From contig OY848918.1 in the NCBI GenBank assembly GCA_963693285.1, positions 3,043,876 through 3,107,875 of the forward strand: a stretch of 64,000 bases of DNA. Direction: 5' to 3'. The stretch comes from Xestospongia muta. Taxonomy: Eukaryota > Porifera > Demospongiae > Haplosclerida > Petrosiidae. The position numbers were made by a program, and so were the translations under genes. The notes under the pieces were generated by a model. That model did not search any database and had not been told where the DNA came from. It saw only the letters and a program-made list of their open reading frames with translations. Shown piece by piece: positions 39,001 to 51,387 of the stretch (its first letter is position 1; every line of letters begins with the position of its first letter).

Positions 39001-39873
39001 GGCATAATTTTCAGTGTCATCAAATATCACAGTATAATTTTGTATTTCAACTGTATAATCTGTGATGGAATATCAATCACTATATTTGGTAATATTATGT
39101 CAACTTACTTCCAGAGTATTCGCTTGTTGAACTAACATCAATTGATATGTATTGTTCAGTAAAAGCTATTACAATAACAGTATATATATCACAGATTGTG
39201 AAGTTATAAGAAAATCCATTAGTATAAAATGTATCAGTTGTATTATCATCTACTATTACAGAACCATCTTTACTCTAAACGTAAACACGATATGTTGTAA
39301 AACTCCCTTGTGCAATATCATTAGAATAAAATGATGGACGAGACCAGGTTAAAAAAAAGGTTATTTGACATCAAAATAAGTAGATCCTCAACAGAAGAAA
39401 TACCTAAATAGTACAAGTATATTTGTATACAACATTAGATGCTAAACTTGCATACCTTCAATAGTTAAAGTAGCTCCTTTTTTTTCATATCATATGGATT
39501 AGAAAAATTGAACACAGTACATCCAACACCTATTCCATTATTAATAGGTAGTGCTCTTAGAGTTAGTACTGATGACCACACATCAACTGATGTATTGTTA
39601 GTAGTTACTGATATCTCTCTGTCTTGATTACCAGGATCAGTGAGTAAATTACCATGTATTGTCAATGACAGTATATCTCCTGTACCCACACAGGTAAAGT
39701 TAGCCAGTGTATAAATTAGAGCAGACACTGATGAAGGAGCTACTGTAATATCTGTAATATATTGTACATTTACATCATTACACATTACAAGTGATTACTT
39801 AGACTTACTAGCTCCATTTACCGATATCAGTCAAAAGCAAGATAAAAATAGTCCTTAAGATGATCTCATCCAT
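36067..39873 (-). pseudogene. hybrid receptor: broken one-Ig ectodomain joined to an ITIM-like, Tyr-rich tail
   Basis: Ectodomain exons (about 38315-39873) match the one-Ig family but are damaged: a 2-bp deletion at the signal exon end, core Trp changed to Leu (LSLTI), a base lost in an A-run at the Ig end (near 39485), +1 in a T-run and an in-frame TAG in the FN3 exon (near 39277), and Cys to Tyr in VVEYRF. The TM exon (about 37920-38030) resembles the type (iii) TM (VAVVILIIMISMIVYICVIVQRMRK) but needs a frameshift. The tail is different from other minus-strand genes and open: 37511-37753, 36851-37150, 36279-36408, 36163-36231, 36067-36116 (TAA). The 300-bp exon contains TPVYDNI and SQYAEV; the latter fits the S/I/V/L-x-Y-x-x-I/V/L ITIM consensus. 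A short NPAV end closes it. Splicing of the tail is predicted only. Confidence 0.65.
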
Positions 39874-40599
39874 TCGAGTAAATTTGCGATGAAATTAATA
39901 TTAAAATCACTCCAAGTTAGTATGGTGATTGATGTTCGGTCTATCTATTGTTTCTATGGGGGCTTTAGAAAGATTTGGGGTGGGGTCTATATGAATAATG
40001 GGTGTGTCTGCTGAACTGAAAGATACCAGTATTTAGGATAAAAAATTGGCGAGACAAATTAATAGTCAATGGTTTGGTTCGCCAAAGAGCATTATGAATG
40101 GTTTAAATCACTGAGTAGTGTCTATAATGTCTCAATATAAAGAGTTTACATTCACACTCTCTATTTCTCCGATCAGTTATGATAGTTCAATATTTGTATT
40201 GAGATATTGCATATGATGTTTATATATCATCAACTGTATTGAAACTTTTAACAATGTAGGGATGAAGGTGTGATCATTTACTAACTTCTACATGCTTACT
40301 GTTCAGTAAACTGGAGCAAAATCAAAAGATCCTTAATGAATTTTGGTAAGGTTCCCAAACTAAATAGAGTTTCTTACTATCACTTGAACTGCTAGAAAGT
40401 GTATATAATGTCTACCTACTTTCAATAAGACATGTTGCCTTAACTATGATGTGGACTATACTTTGAATGTGAACGAATTGGAGTTTTTTGCCAAAAGATC
40501 ATATTTAAATTGTATAGATTATGTAGATGTACATCACATCTTAGTCAAGATTTACAAGATTATACTGAATTTACACTTCTTACTCCATGTTAAAGCAAA
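39874..40599. other. head-to-head intergenic region
   Basis: Near 39874-39900 a weak copy of the minus-strand upstream block. The middle (40080-40330) resembles the flank at 16020-16440 (GGTTTAAATCACTGAGTAGTG, GAGTTTACATTCAC). No gene. Confidence 0.4.
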
Positions 40600-40763
40600 T
40601 GTGTGCTTTATTTGTTTGCTGTATAATGGTGATATCCTATCTTGTTGCACAGTAACTTAATAGGACTATGACTATCATTATAATGCTGTAAATATAATTA
40701 CGACTTTCCATTTAGAGAATAGATTTTTGCAAGAGCTGCAGTTGAACGAAAACCTAAAAAACT
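40600..40763 (+). promoter_or_regulatory. conserved proximal upstream block
   Basis: Carries GTGTGCTTTATTTG, GGACTATGACTATCATTATA, CGACTTTCCATTTAGAGAA, TTTTTGCAAGAGCTGCAG and ACCTAAAAA ahead of the ATG at 40764. It is preserved although the gene is broken. Confidence 0.45.
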
Positions 40764-43700
40764 ATGATAACAAACTACTGGATAATCTTTCTGGTTTTAA
40801 TGAGACTTCTAATCAATTATACTAGTGCTACTGGTAAAAATCATTAAATTAATAATTTCTATTATAAATTTCTCCTAGATATCATTACATCAGCTCCTTT
40901 ATCAGTGCCTGTAAAACATTACGCATGGGTAGATTTTCCTTGTTGAGATATAGGAGATGTATTAGAGTTGACAATACAAGGTCATTCACTCACTGATCCC
41001 AGTAATCAAGATAGAGAGATATCAGTAACTAGTAACAATATATCAGTTGGTGTGTGGTCATCAGTACTAACTATAAGAGCACTACCTATTAATGATGGGA
41101 TAAATATTGGATGTATTATGATCAGTTTTAGTTCACATAATTTTTAAAAGAAAAACACTTCTTCAGCAATTAAAGATTATAATATGTCTGACTGTCTTAT
41201 TTGCATACCTATGACATCACACTAATAGACTCTGAAAAACGTATTGAATAAGTGAAAGTATTTATTTATTATATATATTGCAAAGTCCTTGCAAATAGAA
41301 GCCACTAAAGCCACACTGTAAAAATTGTTTTGTTGATTTAACTAATATATTGTTATACAGGTTGCATGTAGCAAACTTAGTATGATGTAAAAGTAAACAT
41401 AACACTGTTTTTATTACTAATGCACTACAGCTACATAAACAGTAGTACATTAGTAATGAAAACAGTATTATGTTTACTTTTACATCATATTAAGTTTATT
41501 ACATGTAACCTGTATAACAACATATTAGTTAAATCAACAAATCAATTTTTACAGTGCACTAGTACTTACAGTATACACAGTTTGTGATCATAACACACTA
41601 CTTGAAAAGGACATAACGAACTTCTTAAAAGTGTTGTTACCAATGTATAGTAGTATTTCATCTATATATAGTGAGGATACTGTAACTAACCCTAACCAGC
41701 AAATAGAAAGCCACATATTCTTTGAAAACAATAGTTTTTTATTTCAACATTATCAAGTATAAATACCATAGCGTTTTTTGTATGGCCCTGTAACTTGCAG
41801 CTTGCTAGGCAGTTATATATATGATTTTATATATGGGAAGCTATTTGAATTGAACTGTGAACAATAACCAATGAATTAAATTATGACTCCACAACAGCAC
41901 AATGAATTCCTTATTGATAAACATTCTGAAGAAGAAGAGTACAGCTAGCGCAGCTTCTACCAACTCACCAGGTCTTATTACCACTGTCATTTTACTGCAA
42001 CATATTTCCCCGAAATAATCTGAGAATGATTTTTACAATTATAATATCATATATACATACATGTTGAGATTGCAATTAACTCATAGCGGTTGATATTATT
42101 GCAAAGTAATAAAGTATAATTATTTTATAGGTGTTTCATCTGTTGAGAATCTTCATTGTGATATTACTAACAATCCTTATTTCATAACTTTGTCTCCTCC
42201 ATTATTTTACTCTGATAATATTCCACAAAGATGTATTACAACATATCATGTTTATGTTAAAAGTCAAAGTGGGTCTGTAATAGCAGATGTTAATGCAACA
42301 GACATATTCTATCAGTTAGCTAGTAATGCAACAGTCTGTAGTATTTATACTGCTAGTGTTTGAGCTATTATTGCACAATACAATTCACCTGCTACAAAAA
42401 CTACTGAACAAAATACTGGAAGTAAGATCATATCAATCATTGCTTTAATATTTTATTGTGAAATTAGATTGTATTACTCATGTAATAAAATTCAACAGCT
42501 TGGACATTTCTGTTCTTCAAATACAGTTTACCACCAATGTAAAGACTAGTGTAGAGACTGATGTTGGTAAATCATGTAACTAATGCTTCAGAATTAATTC
42601 AGTTTCTCCTTTTAAACAGCTAACATCATAGAACCTCCCTCATCAGCGATCATATTAATTTATACATTGGTGAACTTTACCTGTAAGGGTATAGGAAATA
42701 TATTGGAGTGGTCAGTACAGGGTAGTTCAGTCACTGATCCCAGTAATCAAAACAGAGAGATATCAGTAACTACTAACAATGTATCAGTTGATGTGTGGTC
42801 ATCAGTACTAACTATAAGAGCACTACTTATTAATGATGGGATAGGTGTTGGATGTGCTGTGATCAGCTTAAATCCATCCAGTGGTTTTGTATTTACAGAA
42901 AAAGGAGCTACTTTAACAATCAGAGGTTAGTTTCTACTATATTTAAACATATATTACAGTGAAAAATTGGTGAAAATGGAATTGGTTCATAAGTGTTGTT
43001 GAAAATGAAATTAATTGCACATGTGGGTATATATATATATGGTGGAAATATTAGCCCATTTTCAATAAATCGCCAAATTAGTCACATTATCTGGTATATG
43101 TACTAGGACACCATGCAGGATCTTTATTTCATATTGACCTGACTCAAGCTATATAAACCTTTTTATGTTCATAGCAATTAAAAACATATATAAGACAAGT
43201 CAGGTATTCAAGTGTCTATGAAAATTGATATGCATGTTGGTATTCTCAAATGGTAAGTCTTAGAAAAGTTACTTAAGGTGCTACATTTTATTACTGAAAT
43301 ACACATTTTAGTACTTACCAAAACATTATAGATGAATTGTGTGTTAATAGTAGTCTGTGGACTTTTGTGAAGATAGGTAAAAAAGTTACATGCCGTGGAT
43401 GGAACACTAGATATTGCTCAATAAATACTCGCTTCAAGTCAATGAAATCACTTCTAGACCTATCTTAGTATGTCACTTAAACAAATGCATCATCTTCAAA
43501 TTAACTCTTAAAATCTTATTACTAAAAAACTTCCACCAAATTTTGCTTAACTAAATTTCTATAGGTATTTCACCTGTTGAGCAACTTGATTTTTATTTAA
43601 ACAACAACCCTTCCTTAACCTGGTCTCCCCCATCATTTTACTCTGATGATATCCCACAAGAAAGTATTACAACATATCATGTTATTGTTAAGAGTCAAAA

Positions 43701-44693
43701 TGGTTCTGTAAATTATAGTACAACTGATACTTTCTATGAACTGCCTAATAACTTTACAGTGTGTGATGTTTACATTGTTAGTGTCACAGCTTTTATTGAA
43801 CAATATGCACATCAAATGATGTTAGCTCTACAAAAGAATATTCAGGAAGTAAGTTGTACAACATATTAAATACAGTGATTGTACTCTATTACAGATTATA
43901 CAGTTGAAATACAAAATTATACTGTACGATTTAGTGACACTAAAGATAATGTCACTACAAAGTTTGTTTTAAAGGTATAGTATTCTATTTAAATCAATTT
44001 TTAGATGTAGCAATATATATAATTTTAAGGTCAATTCAACACTAAAACTTTGTGATAGTCTGGTATTTGGTACAACAAGTCCTAAAAATAACAAAAATGT
44101 GACAACTCATCATCCTCAAATTATTGAGCATAATAATAAACATAATGTAACTGTCCATTATGATATTACTGGACTACATCCTTTGACTAATTTTACTTTT
44201 ATTGTATATATCAATGACACTTTAAACAACACTAAAGACCAAGATCAAACCACCTTTAGTGAGTTCACACTTTTAGATAATAGAACAACAATAATTTCTT
44301 CTTGATAATATAGCAACTTACAATGTTCAAAATCTCACTCTGCAGTATCCCTCTGGTAATGGGTCAATTGTTGTAGAGTGTAGGTTTGCTAAGAGATCTG
44401 CTGATGGATGTCATGTGATATTTAAAGAGTTGTCTAATGATATCTTATTAGGTACAACATCAAATGATATGACAGTCATTGACATAACTAGTACTACTCA
44501 TGTAACTGTCACATCAATGCCAAACCCTTCACATGTTTCTATATTGATAATCACATTACCTGCAAGTATTAGTGGTTTGTTAGTGCTAGTAATAGTGGTA
44601 GTAGTATTAGTGGTATTGGTTTGTATTATTGTTAGAAGATGTAAACGTGGTAATGCTTCAATAACTGACAACACAACAGAGACTCAGCAATAA
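40764..44693 (+). pseudogene. two-Ig receptor pseudogene with fused last exons
   Basis: Same plan as the intact gene at 21715: signal 40764-40833, Ig1 from 40879, FN3a about 42131-42421, linker 42470-42569, Ig2 about 42621-42926, FN3b 43565-43850, 43895-43975, 44030-44246, then Cys domain and TM. Lesions: TGA directly after the first Ig1 Cys (40944-40946), core Trp to Leu in Ig1, no donor at the Ig1 end, TGA in FN3a (42361-42363), +2 frameshift at the end of FN3b (near 43806). Ig2 is fully open. In the last part a deletion removes the rest of the Cys-domain exon and most of the next intron, joining them in frame (44415-44693); the end encodes LLVLVIVVVVLVVLVCIIV, RRCKRG and a short tail. Confidence 0.78.
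41314..41556. mobile_element. 243-bp foldback MITE inside a receptor intron
   Basis: Arms 41314-41426 and 41444-41556 (113 bp each) are inverted copies with few mismatches around a 17-bp loop; ends are CACTGTAAAAATTG / CAATTTTTACAGTG. The paralogous introns at about 6680-6715 and 1915-1945 continue without it (GAAGCCACTTGC then a TAGTGTACAC segment), so it is an insertion. The target duplication is unclear, at most 2-3 bp. No coding capacity. Confidence 0.85.
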
Positions 44694-47501
44694 GGAGTGC
44701 TATAAGATTCAAACTTCAGCTATATAACATCTATTATAATATTTTGCTACTTATATATGAAATGTCTTTGCTTTGTAATGCCTCCTAAATTTTTAGTTTG
44801 CTAAATATTCCAATATTAATGGTGAAATTTAAATAATAAAGTTTATACTAAAATTTATAATAAAAATTTAAAATACTTTCAATAAATTTGAAAAAAAAAA
44901 CACTCTAAATATAAATCTATGATGATAATTTTTAACCATTGATTGAATTATAGAATAAGATGAGATTAGCAATCTACCATGTTCAAGGACTCACTCTACA
45001 TGCAGTACTACTCTGATAATTGATCAATTGTTTTAAAGTGTAGATTTGCTGAGATATTTACTACTAATGGATGTCATGTAATATTTATAGAGTCTTCTAA
45101 AGGAACTGCAAAGTCTACACTCTACCAGTTAGTGGTAACTATACTGTGACAGCTCATGATATAGTAGATGGTACTATTATAACTAACCCATCTGTTGTGT
45201 ACCCTCAGATACTGGAGTATATCTTATTACTACCATCTTCTACTGAGACTGTTAAGTTTGCTAGTAAGTAGTATAATAATAACTATTGCTTGATTCATAA
45301 TTATAATAGTATTTACTAAGAATAATAGAGACAAACTCTAGCACAATGACATCAATAGTAGCACCTACTATTTGGATTTGTGTATTTTATGGTGTATTAC
45401 TTGTTAATATTATGACTAACTTAACTTGGTGCACAGCTACAAATTAGCCTGCTTGTGCAATTGCTATAAATTGTGATAGTTATAAGACCTTATTGATATC
45501 ATCCAAGTATATAAGTTGTCGCATTCAGGAAAATAATTTTTAATGATTTTGTGTAATGTCAAAGGTTGCCTCATCCATAACATTAACATCAACACCATAA
45601 TTTATTGATAATTGTATAACATCACTGTAACTTCTTGTAGCAGCATGTATAGCTCTCAAGACATATCAACCTTCCTGAAATTATAATTATGATACTAATT
45701 AATGACATCAAATTGTATACAGTACTTTATCCAAGGGTTAAATGGGATGTAAGATAAAGACTATTTATAATGATTAATGTTACTATTTATAATTGGTGAT
45801 AATAACTTTTTAATTTCCTTTTATTAGGTCATTCTTCATATAATGAATGTGTAACATGCCAGTATGTCAGTTCATGCAGCTAGTGAGTGCTTCAAAATTG
45901 CTTTCCCAGAAAATTAATCTGGCAAAGAATATACTGGATTAATATTTTAAACCCCTGATCAAAAACCATTTTTAAAAGGGAAAAATATTTCATTTGTATA
46001 ATAATAAAACATACAATATGTATCCTGCTCCACTAAGAATACTTTTGAGTTTGAAATCATGAATATTATCAATAATGCATCCAATATATATAACTTATAT
46101 AACTCATGTACAGATGGGACAAATGTGTATATATATATATATATATCATAACATGTTCACACTGGTACCTTGATTCATATGTAACTCAGAATTCAAAGGC
46201 TAGGGTACAAATGGAGGTTTGGTTAGTAAGGTAGTGTTCTTCAACATTTCATTTTTTGATTCCCAACGTGTACATGTCACTTCTTTGAACTAGTTTTCTT
46301 AACAAATGAACTAGTAATTGATTACAATTAATGATATGAACAGGAACTATAATTTATAGTTCCTGTTTTTTTTATAATAATAATAATACAGTCATTGGAT
46401 TAGTGTAAGTTAATAACCATTACGAATACGGAAAATAGTGAATAATTTCAATTGATGCTACATCATTTTACTATTAATATTACAATCATTGAATGAGTAC
46501 TAGTGTAAGTTAATAACCAGCATTAAAAACAAATAAAACCAATTGTGTGAAAATAAATGATTTTGTACATTGATTCTAATGAAGAATGGCAAGTACCACC
46601 AAAGAAACAATACTGTTACATTCATTGTTAATTTTTAACAAGTGGAAATACGACAACCAATGTAAATTCCAACACTGTAAACTTAATTAATGTTTGGTCA
46701 ATGAGTGGAGCAAATGATGGTGATAGTTAGGATAGCATCTTCTGTTAGAGAGAGAGAAAGAGAGAGAGTACCGATGATAAATAGCTGAGACTGACATATG
46801 ACGTATAGGTGATATTCCAGGGCTAGCAATTGCAGAACATAACTCAATAACTTGTTGACTATATATGGTCATCAGCAGGTATCAAAAACTGTAAAAGAAC
46901 AAAAGTAATATTAATAGTGAAAGCACTAGGCTACCAATTATAATGTATTGAAGGTGTAGTGCTAGTGAATATAATTAATGCACTAGAAAAGTACTGCTTC
47001 AAATGAGGATTAATAACAAAAGGACAACAGACTCTAGCTGATGTTCTTCATAGCATCAGTTTAACTGAACTGTCAGACACTGATGGAGTTTAAAGGTGTT
47101 TATTGCTTCCTTTATAATGATTATGCAACCAAAACAGTATATAGTGATGGCAATTTTATCATCCTTACACAAGTGACACAAACAATTAACGATATTCACC
47201 AACCATCATGTTCAAATCAAACAATAAATAACAATCAGTATATTGTTGCATTTTATACCTGTGCTATTATGTAGGGATGATGTAATTAATTGTCATCCCT
47301 ACTGTCTTGTTTTCATTCTTTGTATTGAACTGACATTAGCTATTCCTATATTTACTTCGTTTTTTAGAAAATGTTTTCTATTTACCTGTTAGTATATCTA
47401 GTGTATATTGAAACGAAATACTAGTTCCATGCTATTAATAGAAGATGTACTATATCAAATTATAAAAATTATAAAAATCTTTATTCTGGTAATGTGGTAC
47501 C

Positions 47502-47534
<33 letters not shown>

Positions 47535-48125
47535 ACACTTCTCCACCCATTAACCAAACGCATTTGTTCCCTCTGCCCTCTCTCTCTGGAACTCTCTTCC
47601 TTACTATGTAAAATCCAGTACTTCCCTCAATTCTTTAAAATATAATGTAAACAACTTTGTCTGCTAACCTTATATCACATCAATCATCAGTCATCATTTT
47701 TATTTTAGTTGTATTTAATATTATCATATTATATTGTATGTTTCTGTTTGTTACTCTTAACATTAGCTAATAGCTATTAGGTAGACTTTTGTCCTTAATT
47801 TAAAAAGTATAATAAATCTTAAAGTTATTAGTGGTCATGAATTATCTGAATTATGTAGACTACAAAGACATATACTTTGGTCCACTCAAAAGTGGTTAAT
47901 GGCAACAATGAAAGTTAAGTAATATGAGAACAATGTCTCTATTATGATACTGCTTATAAAGTTGAATAGTAAGGATATCATAATTTCCGTTTTCAATTAA
48001 AAACCAGTTAACATTTATCATAACAACAGCATTATTAAAAGAAAAGAAAATTTACCATACAGAGAAAAACAATAAATAATGTATTTAACTTGTATAATAG
48101 AATTATGTAATAAAATGTTGTAAAG
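44694..48125. other. duplicated intergenic region
   Basis: Contains a Cys-domain exon relic (about 44970-45268, with an internal deletion joining SSKGTAKS to LYQLVVTI, wrong frame), flank shared with 30860-31370, a (TA)n tract at about 46127-46147, a MITE-like copy (47145-47285) and a plus-strand LINE 3' fragment (47530-47800, ALSLWNSLPYYVKSSTSLNS). No intact gene. The 45.84-46.56 kb part has no match that I noticed elsewhere in the window. Confidence 0.5.
47530..47800 (+). mobile_element. LINE 3' fragment, best-preserved copy
   Basis: The frame FVPSALSLWNSLPYYVK followed by STSLNSLKYNV matches the typical C-terminal end (LWNSLP ... S..FK) of CR1/L2-like LINE ORF2. It ends in a stop. Homologous fragments flank three other minus-strand receptors at the same position. 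Confidence 0.65.
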
Positions 48126-50467
48126 TCAAAATTGATGTGATGCGCTGACTATTACATTTTCATAGTCAGCAGTACATGTCCTACTAGGTTGTACTGTTAT
48201 ATATGATGGATTAGTCTCTAACTCCACTCTTCTCCTTCTCATCTCCAATATGATTACTATATATATATATAATCATGATGATGTTAGCTAATAAACTATT
48301 CAGTTTACCTTCTTCATATGCAGGGTTATTAGTAATATCTTGCTGATTAACTATAAAGAATTATATAAAGACATTAGTTTATACTCTTTACATACCTCCA
48401 ACTTTGTGGTCTTGTCTCTTCTTCTTTCTCACATATATGGTAATACTAGTAGCTATCACTATTATAGCAATAACAATTATTATTACAATATTGACTGTAC
48501 TACTAGTAATAGTAATGAGAAATAACACAGACTGTTTGGTAGCTAATTAACAGATAAAATATTAATATTTATTAAGGAAATATTTACTTGAAAAAATAGT
48601 AGGTTCTACTGAGTGTACTGATGTCATCATCAAAGTTATACCAGCCGTACTAGTAATATGATTGATCAACTCAGAGACTGTGGTCTCATCAATTAATGTT
48701 GTACCTAGTAATATATCATGTAGAACAGTACACAATTTCTTATTTATTCGATACTGAATTTACTGACGTCATTATCAAAGCTATTCCTGCTGTACTAGTG
48801 ATATCATTATTCAGAGAAACTGTCACAACAGTTAATGTAGTACCTAGTAATATGTTATAAGTACACAAGAATTATTACTTACTGTTGTGAACAACAGTCT
48901 CAGTAAGAGATGCTAATAGTAAGATATACTCCAGTACTTGAGTGTACACAACAGATGGGTTAGTTATAATAGTACCATCTACTATATCATGACCAGTCAC
49001 AGTATAGTTACCACTAACTGGTAGACTTATATACTGGTGTACTGTAATCTCCTCCATACTGGATTTACTCATATTAATAGACTTCACAGTTCCTTTAGAA
49101 GGCTCTCTAAATATAACATGACATCCATCAGCAGTAGATCTCTCAGCAAACCTACACTCTATAACAACTGATCCATTATCAGAGTAGTACTGTAGAGTGA
49201 GTCCTTGGACATGATAGGTTGCTATAAGAAATATTGGTACATAATAAAATGATCAATTTGTTAACTCACTAAACATGATATGATCTTGGTCTTTAGTGTT
49301 GTTAAAATAGTCTGTGATATATACAATAAAAGTGTAGTTATTTAATTGATCCAGACCGGTAATATTATAACAGATAATGACATCATCGTTATTAGTAGTG
49401 TTTCCAATATATTGAAGATGATAAGTTGTCACAATATTGTTATATTCAGTTGTACCAAATAACAGACTATTACACAGTCTAGGTGTACCATTGACCTTGA
49501 AATAATAAAAGTTTATATCTACTTAACTGTAAATATGATACTATACCTTTAAATTAAAATGTGCAGTGACATTTTTTGGGATATCATCAAATATTACTGT
49601 ATAGTTTTGTATTTCAACTGTATCTGAATAATCTATAATAGAATATCATTCACTATATTTGGAAATAAGTTATGTCAACTTACTTCCTGAATATTCTTTT
49701 GTAGAGCTAACATCAATTGATGTGTATTGTTCAGTAAAAGCTGTTACAATAACAGTATAAATGCCACAGATTATGAAGTTATTAGAAAATCCATTATTAT
49801 AAAATGTGTCAGTTGTATTAACATTTACTAATACAACACTATCCTTATTCTGAACAATAACATGATAAGTTGTAATACTCCCTTGTGGAATATCATTAGA
49901 GTAATATGATGGAGGAGACCAGGTTAAGGAAAGGTTTTTAAACATCAAAATCTGTAGACCCTCAACAGGTGAAATACCTAAAGAAGGACAAGTAATGCTT
50001 GTTATAGCAACTGACCTAACAACAAACAATACTAGATACTAAGATCACATACCTTCAATAGTTAAAGTAGCTCCTTTCTTCTTGAAACCATATGGATTAG
50101 AACTGATCACAGTACATGCAATACTTATCCAATCATTAATAGGTAGTGCTCTTATAGTTAGTACTGATGACCACACATCAACTGATATACTGTTAGTAGT
50201 TACTGATATCTCTCTGTCTTGATTACTGGGATCAGTAAGTATATTACCCCCTACTGTCCATAATAGTATATCTCCTGTACCCACACAAGTAAAATTAGCC
50301 AGTGTGTAAAGTGGAGCAGACATTGATGAGGGAGCTACTGTGATATCTACAATATATTATATGTTTATATACACACTACAAGTAATCATTAAAAACTTAC
50401 TAGCTCCTCTTACTGAACAGTTAATCAGGAGCAAGATAAAAGTAGTCTTTATGATAATCTCATCCAT
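48126..50467 (-). CDS. one-Ig / FN3 type I receptor with double NPxY tail, near complete
   Basis: Eleven exons (1839 bp, 612 residues if all are used): 50401-50467 signal (MDEIIIKTTFILLLINC), 50053-50346 Ig (FTC, LLWTV, IACTV), 49684-49977 FN3 (LTWSPPSYY), 49547-49632 and 49270-49495 FN3-like, 48883-49221 Cys domain, 48748-48843 and 48588-48704 stalk, 48396-48542 TM then YVRKKKRQD, 48309-48350 and 48126-48256 tail. The tail repeats NPAY, NPSY and YENV. Every frame is open. The only defect is the donor of the first stalk exon, where GT has become AT (48747); reading on meets TAA at once, but the exon is phase 1-1, so skipping it keeps frame and loses 32 stalk residues. Close paralog of the gene at 12594-14934; the same surface-receptor role is inferred. 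Confidence 0.82.
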
Positions 50468-50555
50468 TCGAATCGCGAGTAAATTTGTGATGAAATTAAC
50501 GAAGGTGGTGACTGATTCAACTGTGGGCGTGGACCAGCAGATATACAAGTAAATA
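50468..50555 (-). promoter_or_regulatory. conserved upstream block of minus-strand receptors
   Basis: Matches 14935-15035 closely, including CGCGAGTAAATTTGTGATGA and CTGTGGGCGTGGACC. Position directly 5' of the ATG suggests promoter or 5' UTR. Confidence 0.4.
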
Positions 50556-50700
50556 AAAATATTTTATAAAAATGAAGTAAATGTACTAAGATAGTTAATA
50601 TCAGCCAAATACAAAGACTATGAACAAGACTGTAGGAATGGTAATTGCATCATCCCTACATAATAGCACGTACAGGTGGCACAAATAATAAGGGATATCC

Positions 50701-50801
50701 AATAATAACTATAATCTAAATCAATTAAATTCTAACATTGTTGCATCGGTGTAGAATGCAACAATGTTAGAATTTAATTGATTTAGATTATAATTATTAT
50801 T
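50701..50801. repeat. 46-bp-arm palindrome, absent from the paralogous flank
   Basis: Arms 50701-50746 and 50756-50801 are inverted copies with one mismatch and a 9-bp loop. The homologous flank at about 15170-15220 has only one arm, followed by GTTGCATTCTACACC in direct orientation; here the loop side reads the reverse complement (GGTGTAGAATGCAAC). The palindrome therefore arose after the flanks were duplicated. Confidence 0.8.
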
Positions 50802-51387
50802 ATGTAAAGATGATGCAATTGCCATCCCTCCTATCTTGTTTGGATTTTCTTATGAAATGATATTAGGTATATATTACTACATTTACTTCATTTTTTTATT
50901 TATTTTTATTTTTTAGTTTGCTTATTTTTTTAAAATGCAAGTTCTTTGATAGCTCACAAAAAAGTGTTCTTATAGTGATAAACCAATAATAATTATTGTG
51001 ACTAAAGTGATAATAGGAAATTAGCTGGAAACTTGCAATAGTTCCATCAAGAAGGAGGTTCTCTAAAATACAATAAGAAAGTTGCAATGATACTTAATTC
51101 ATTACATCATAACTGGGATTACAGTCATTAGTTTATCAGTTATACATGAACTATCCTGGATCTTCTTTTAAGTTGAACATCAAAGCAGGAAGTAGTCTAT
51201 ACTTATTGCCAGAAGTAAGACACTATAATATTGTCCATTTACATCCGTTTGATATTTAATATTCATCCCATTAATAATAATCAATCATAAAAATGGCTTC
51301 TCTAATTAAAGGTCTCTCTTGATAGTAAACTACTGAAATTGCATGATTTTGTTTCAAAAGCGCTCAAAATGTGAGATATAAAAGCAG
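50802..51387. other. intergenic flank
   Basis: Continues the homology to 15230-15740; from about 51310 it resembles 10550-10640 and 26140-26230 instead (GTAAACTACTGAAA, TTTCAAAAGCGCTC), so two duplicated flanks are joined here. No gene. Confidence 0.45.

Noticed and set aside
41262..41450. 62-residue minus-strand frame
   Set aside because: It runs across the foldback element and has no support as coding sequence.
46340..46365. Short palindrome AGGAACTATAATTTATAGTTCCT
   Set aside because: Arms of about 11 bp in AT-rich DNA with no terminator context; not distinguishable from chance.
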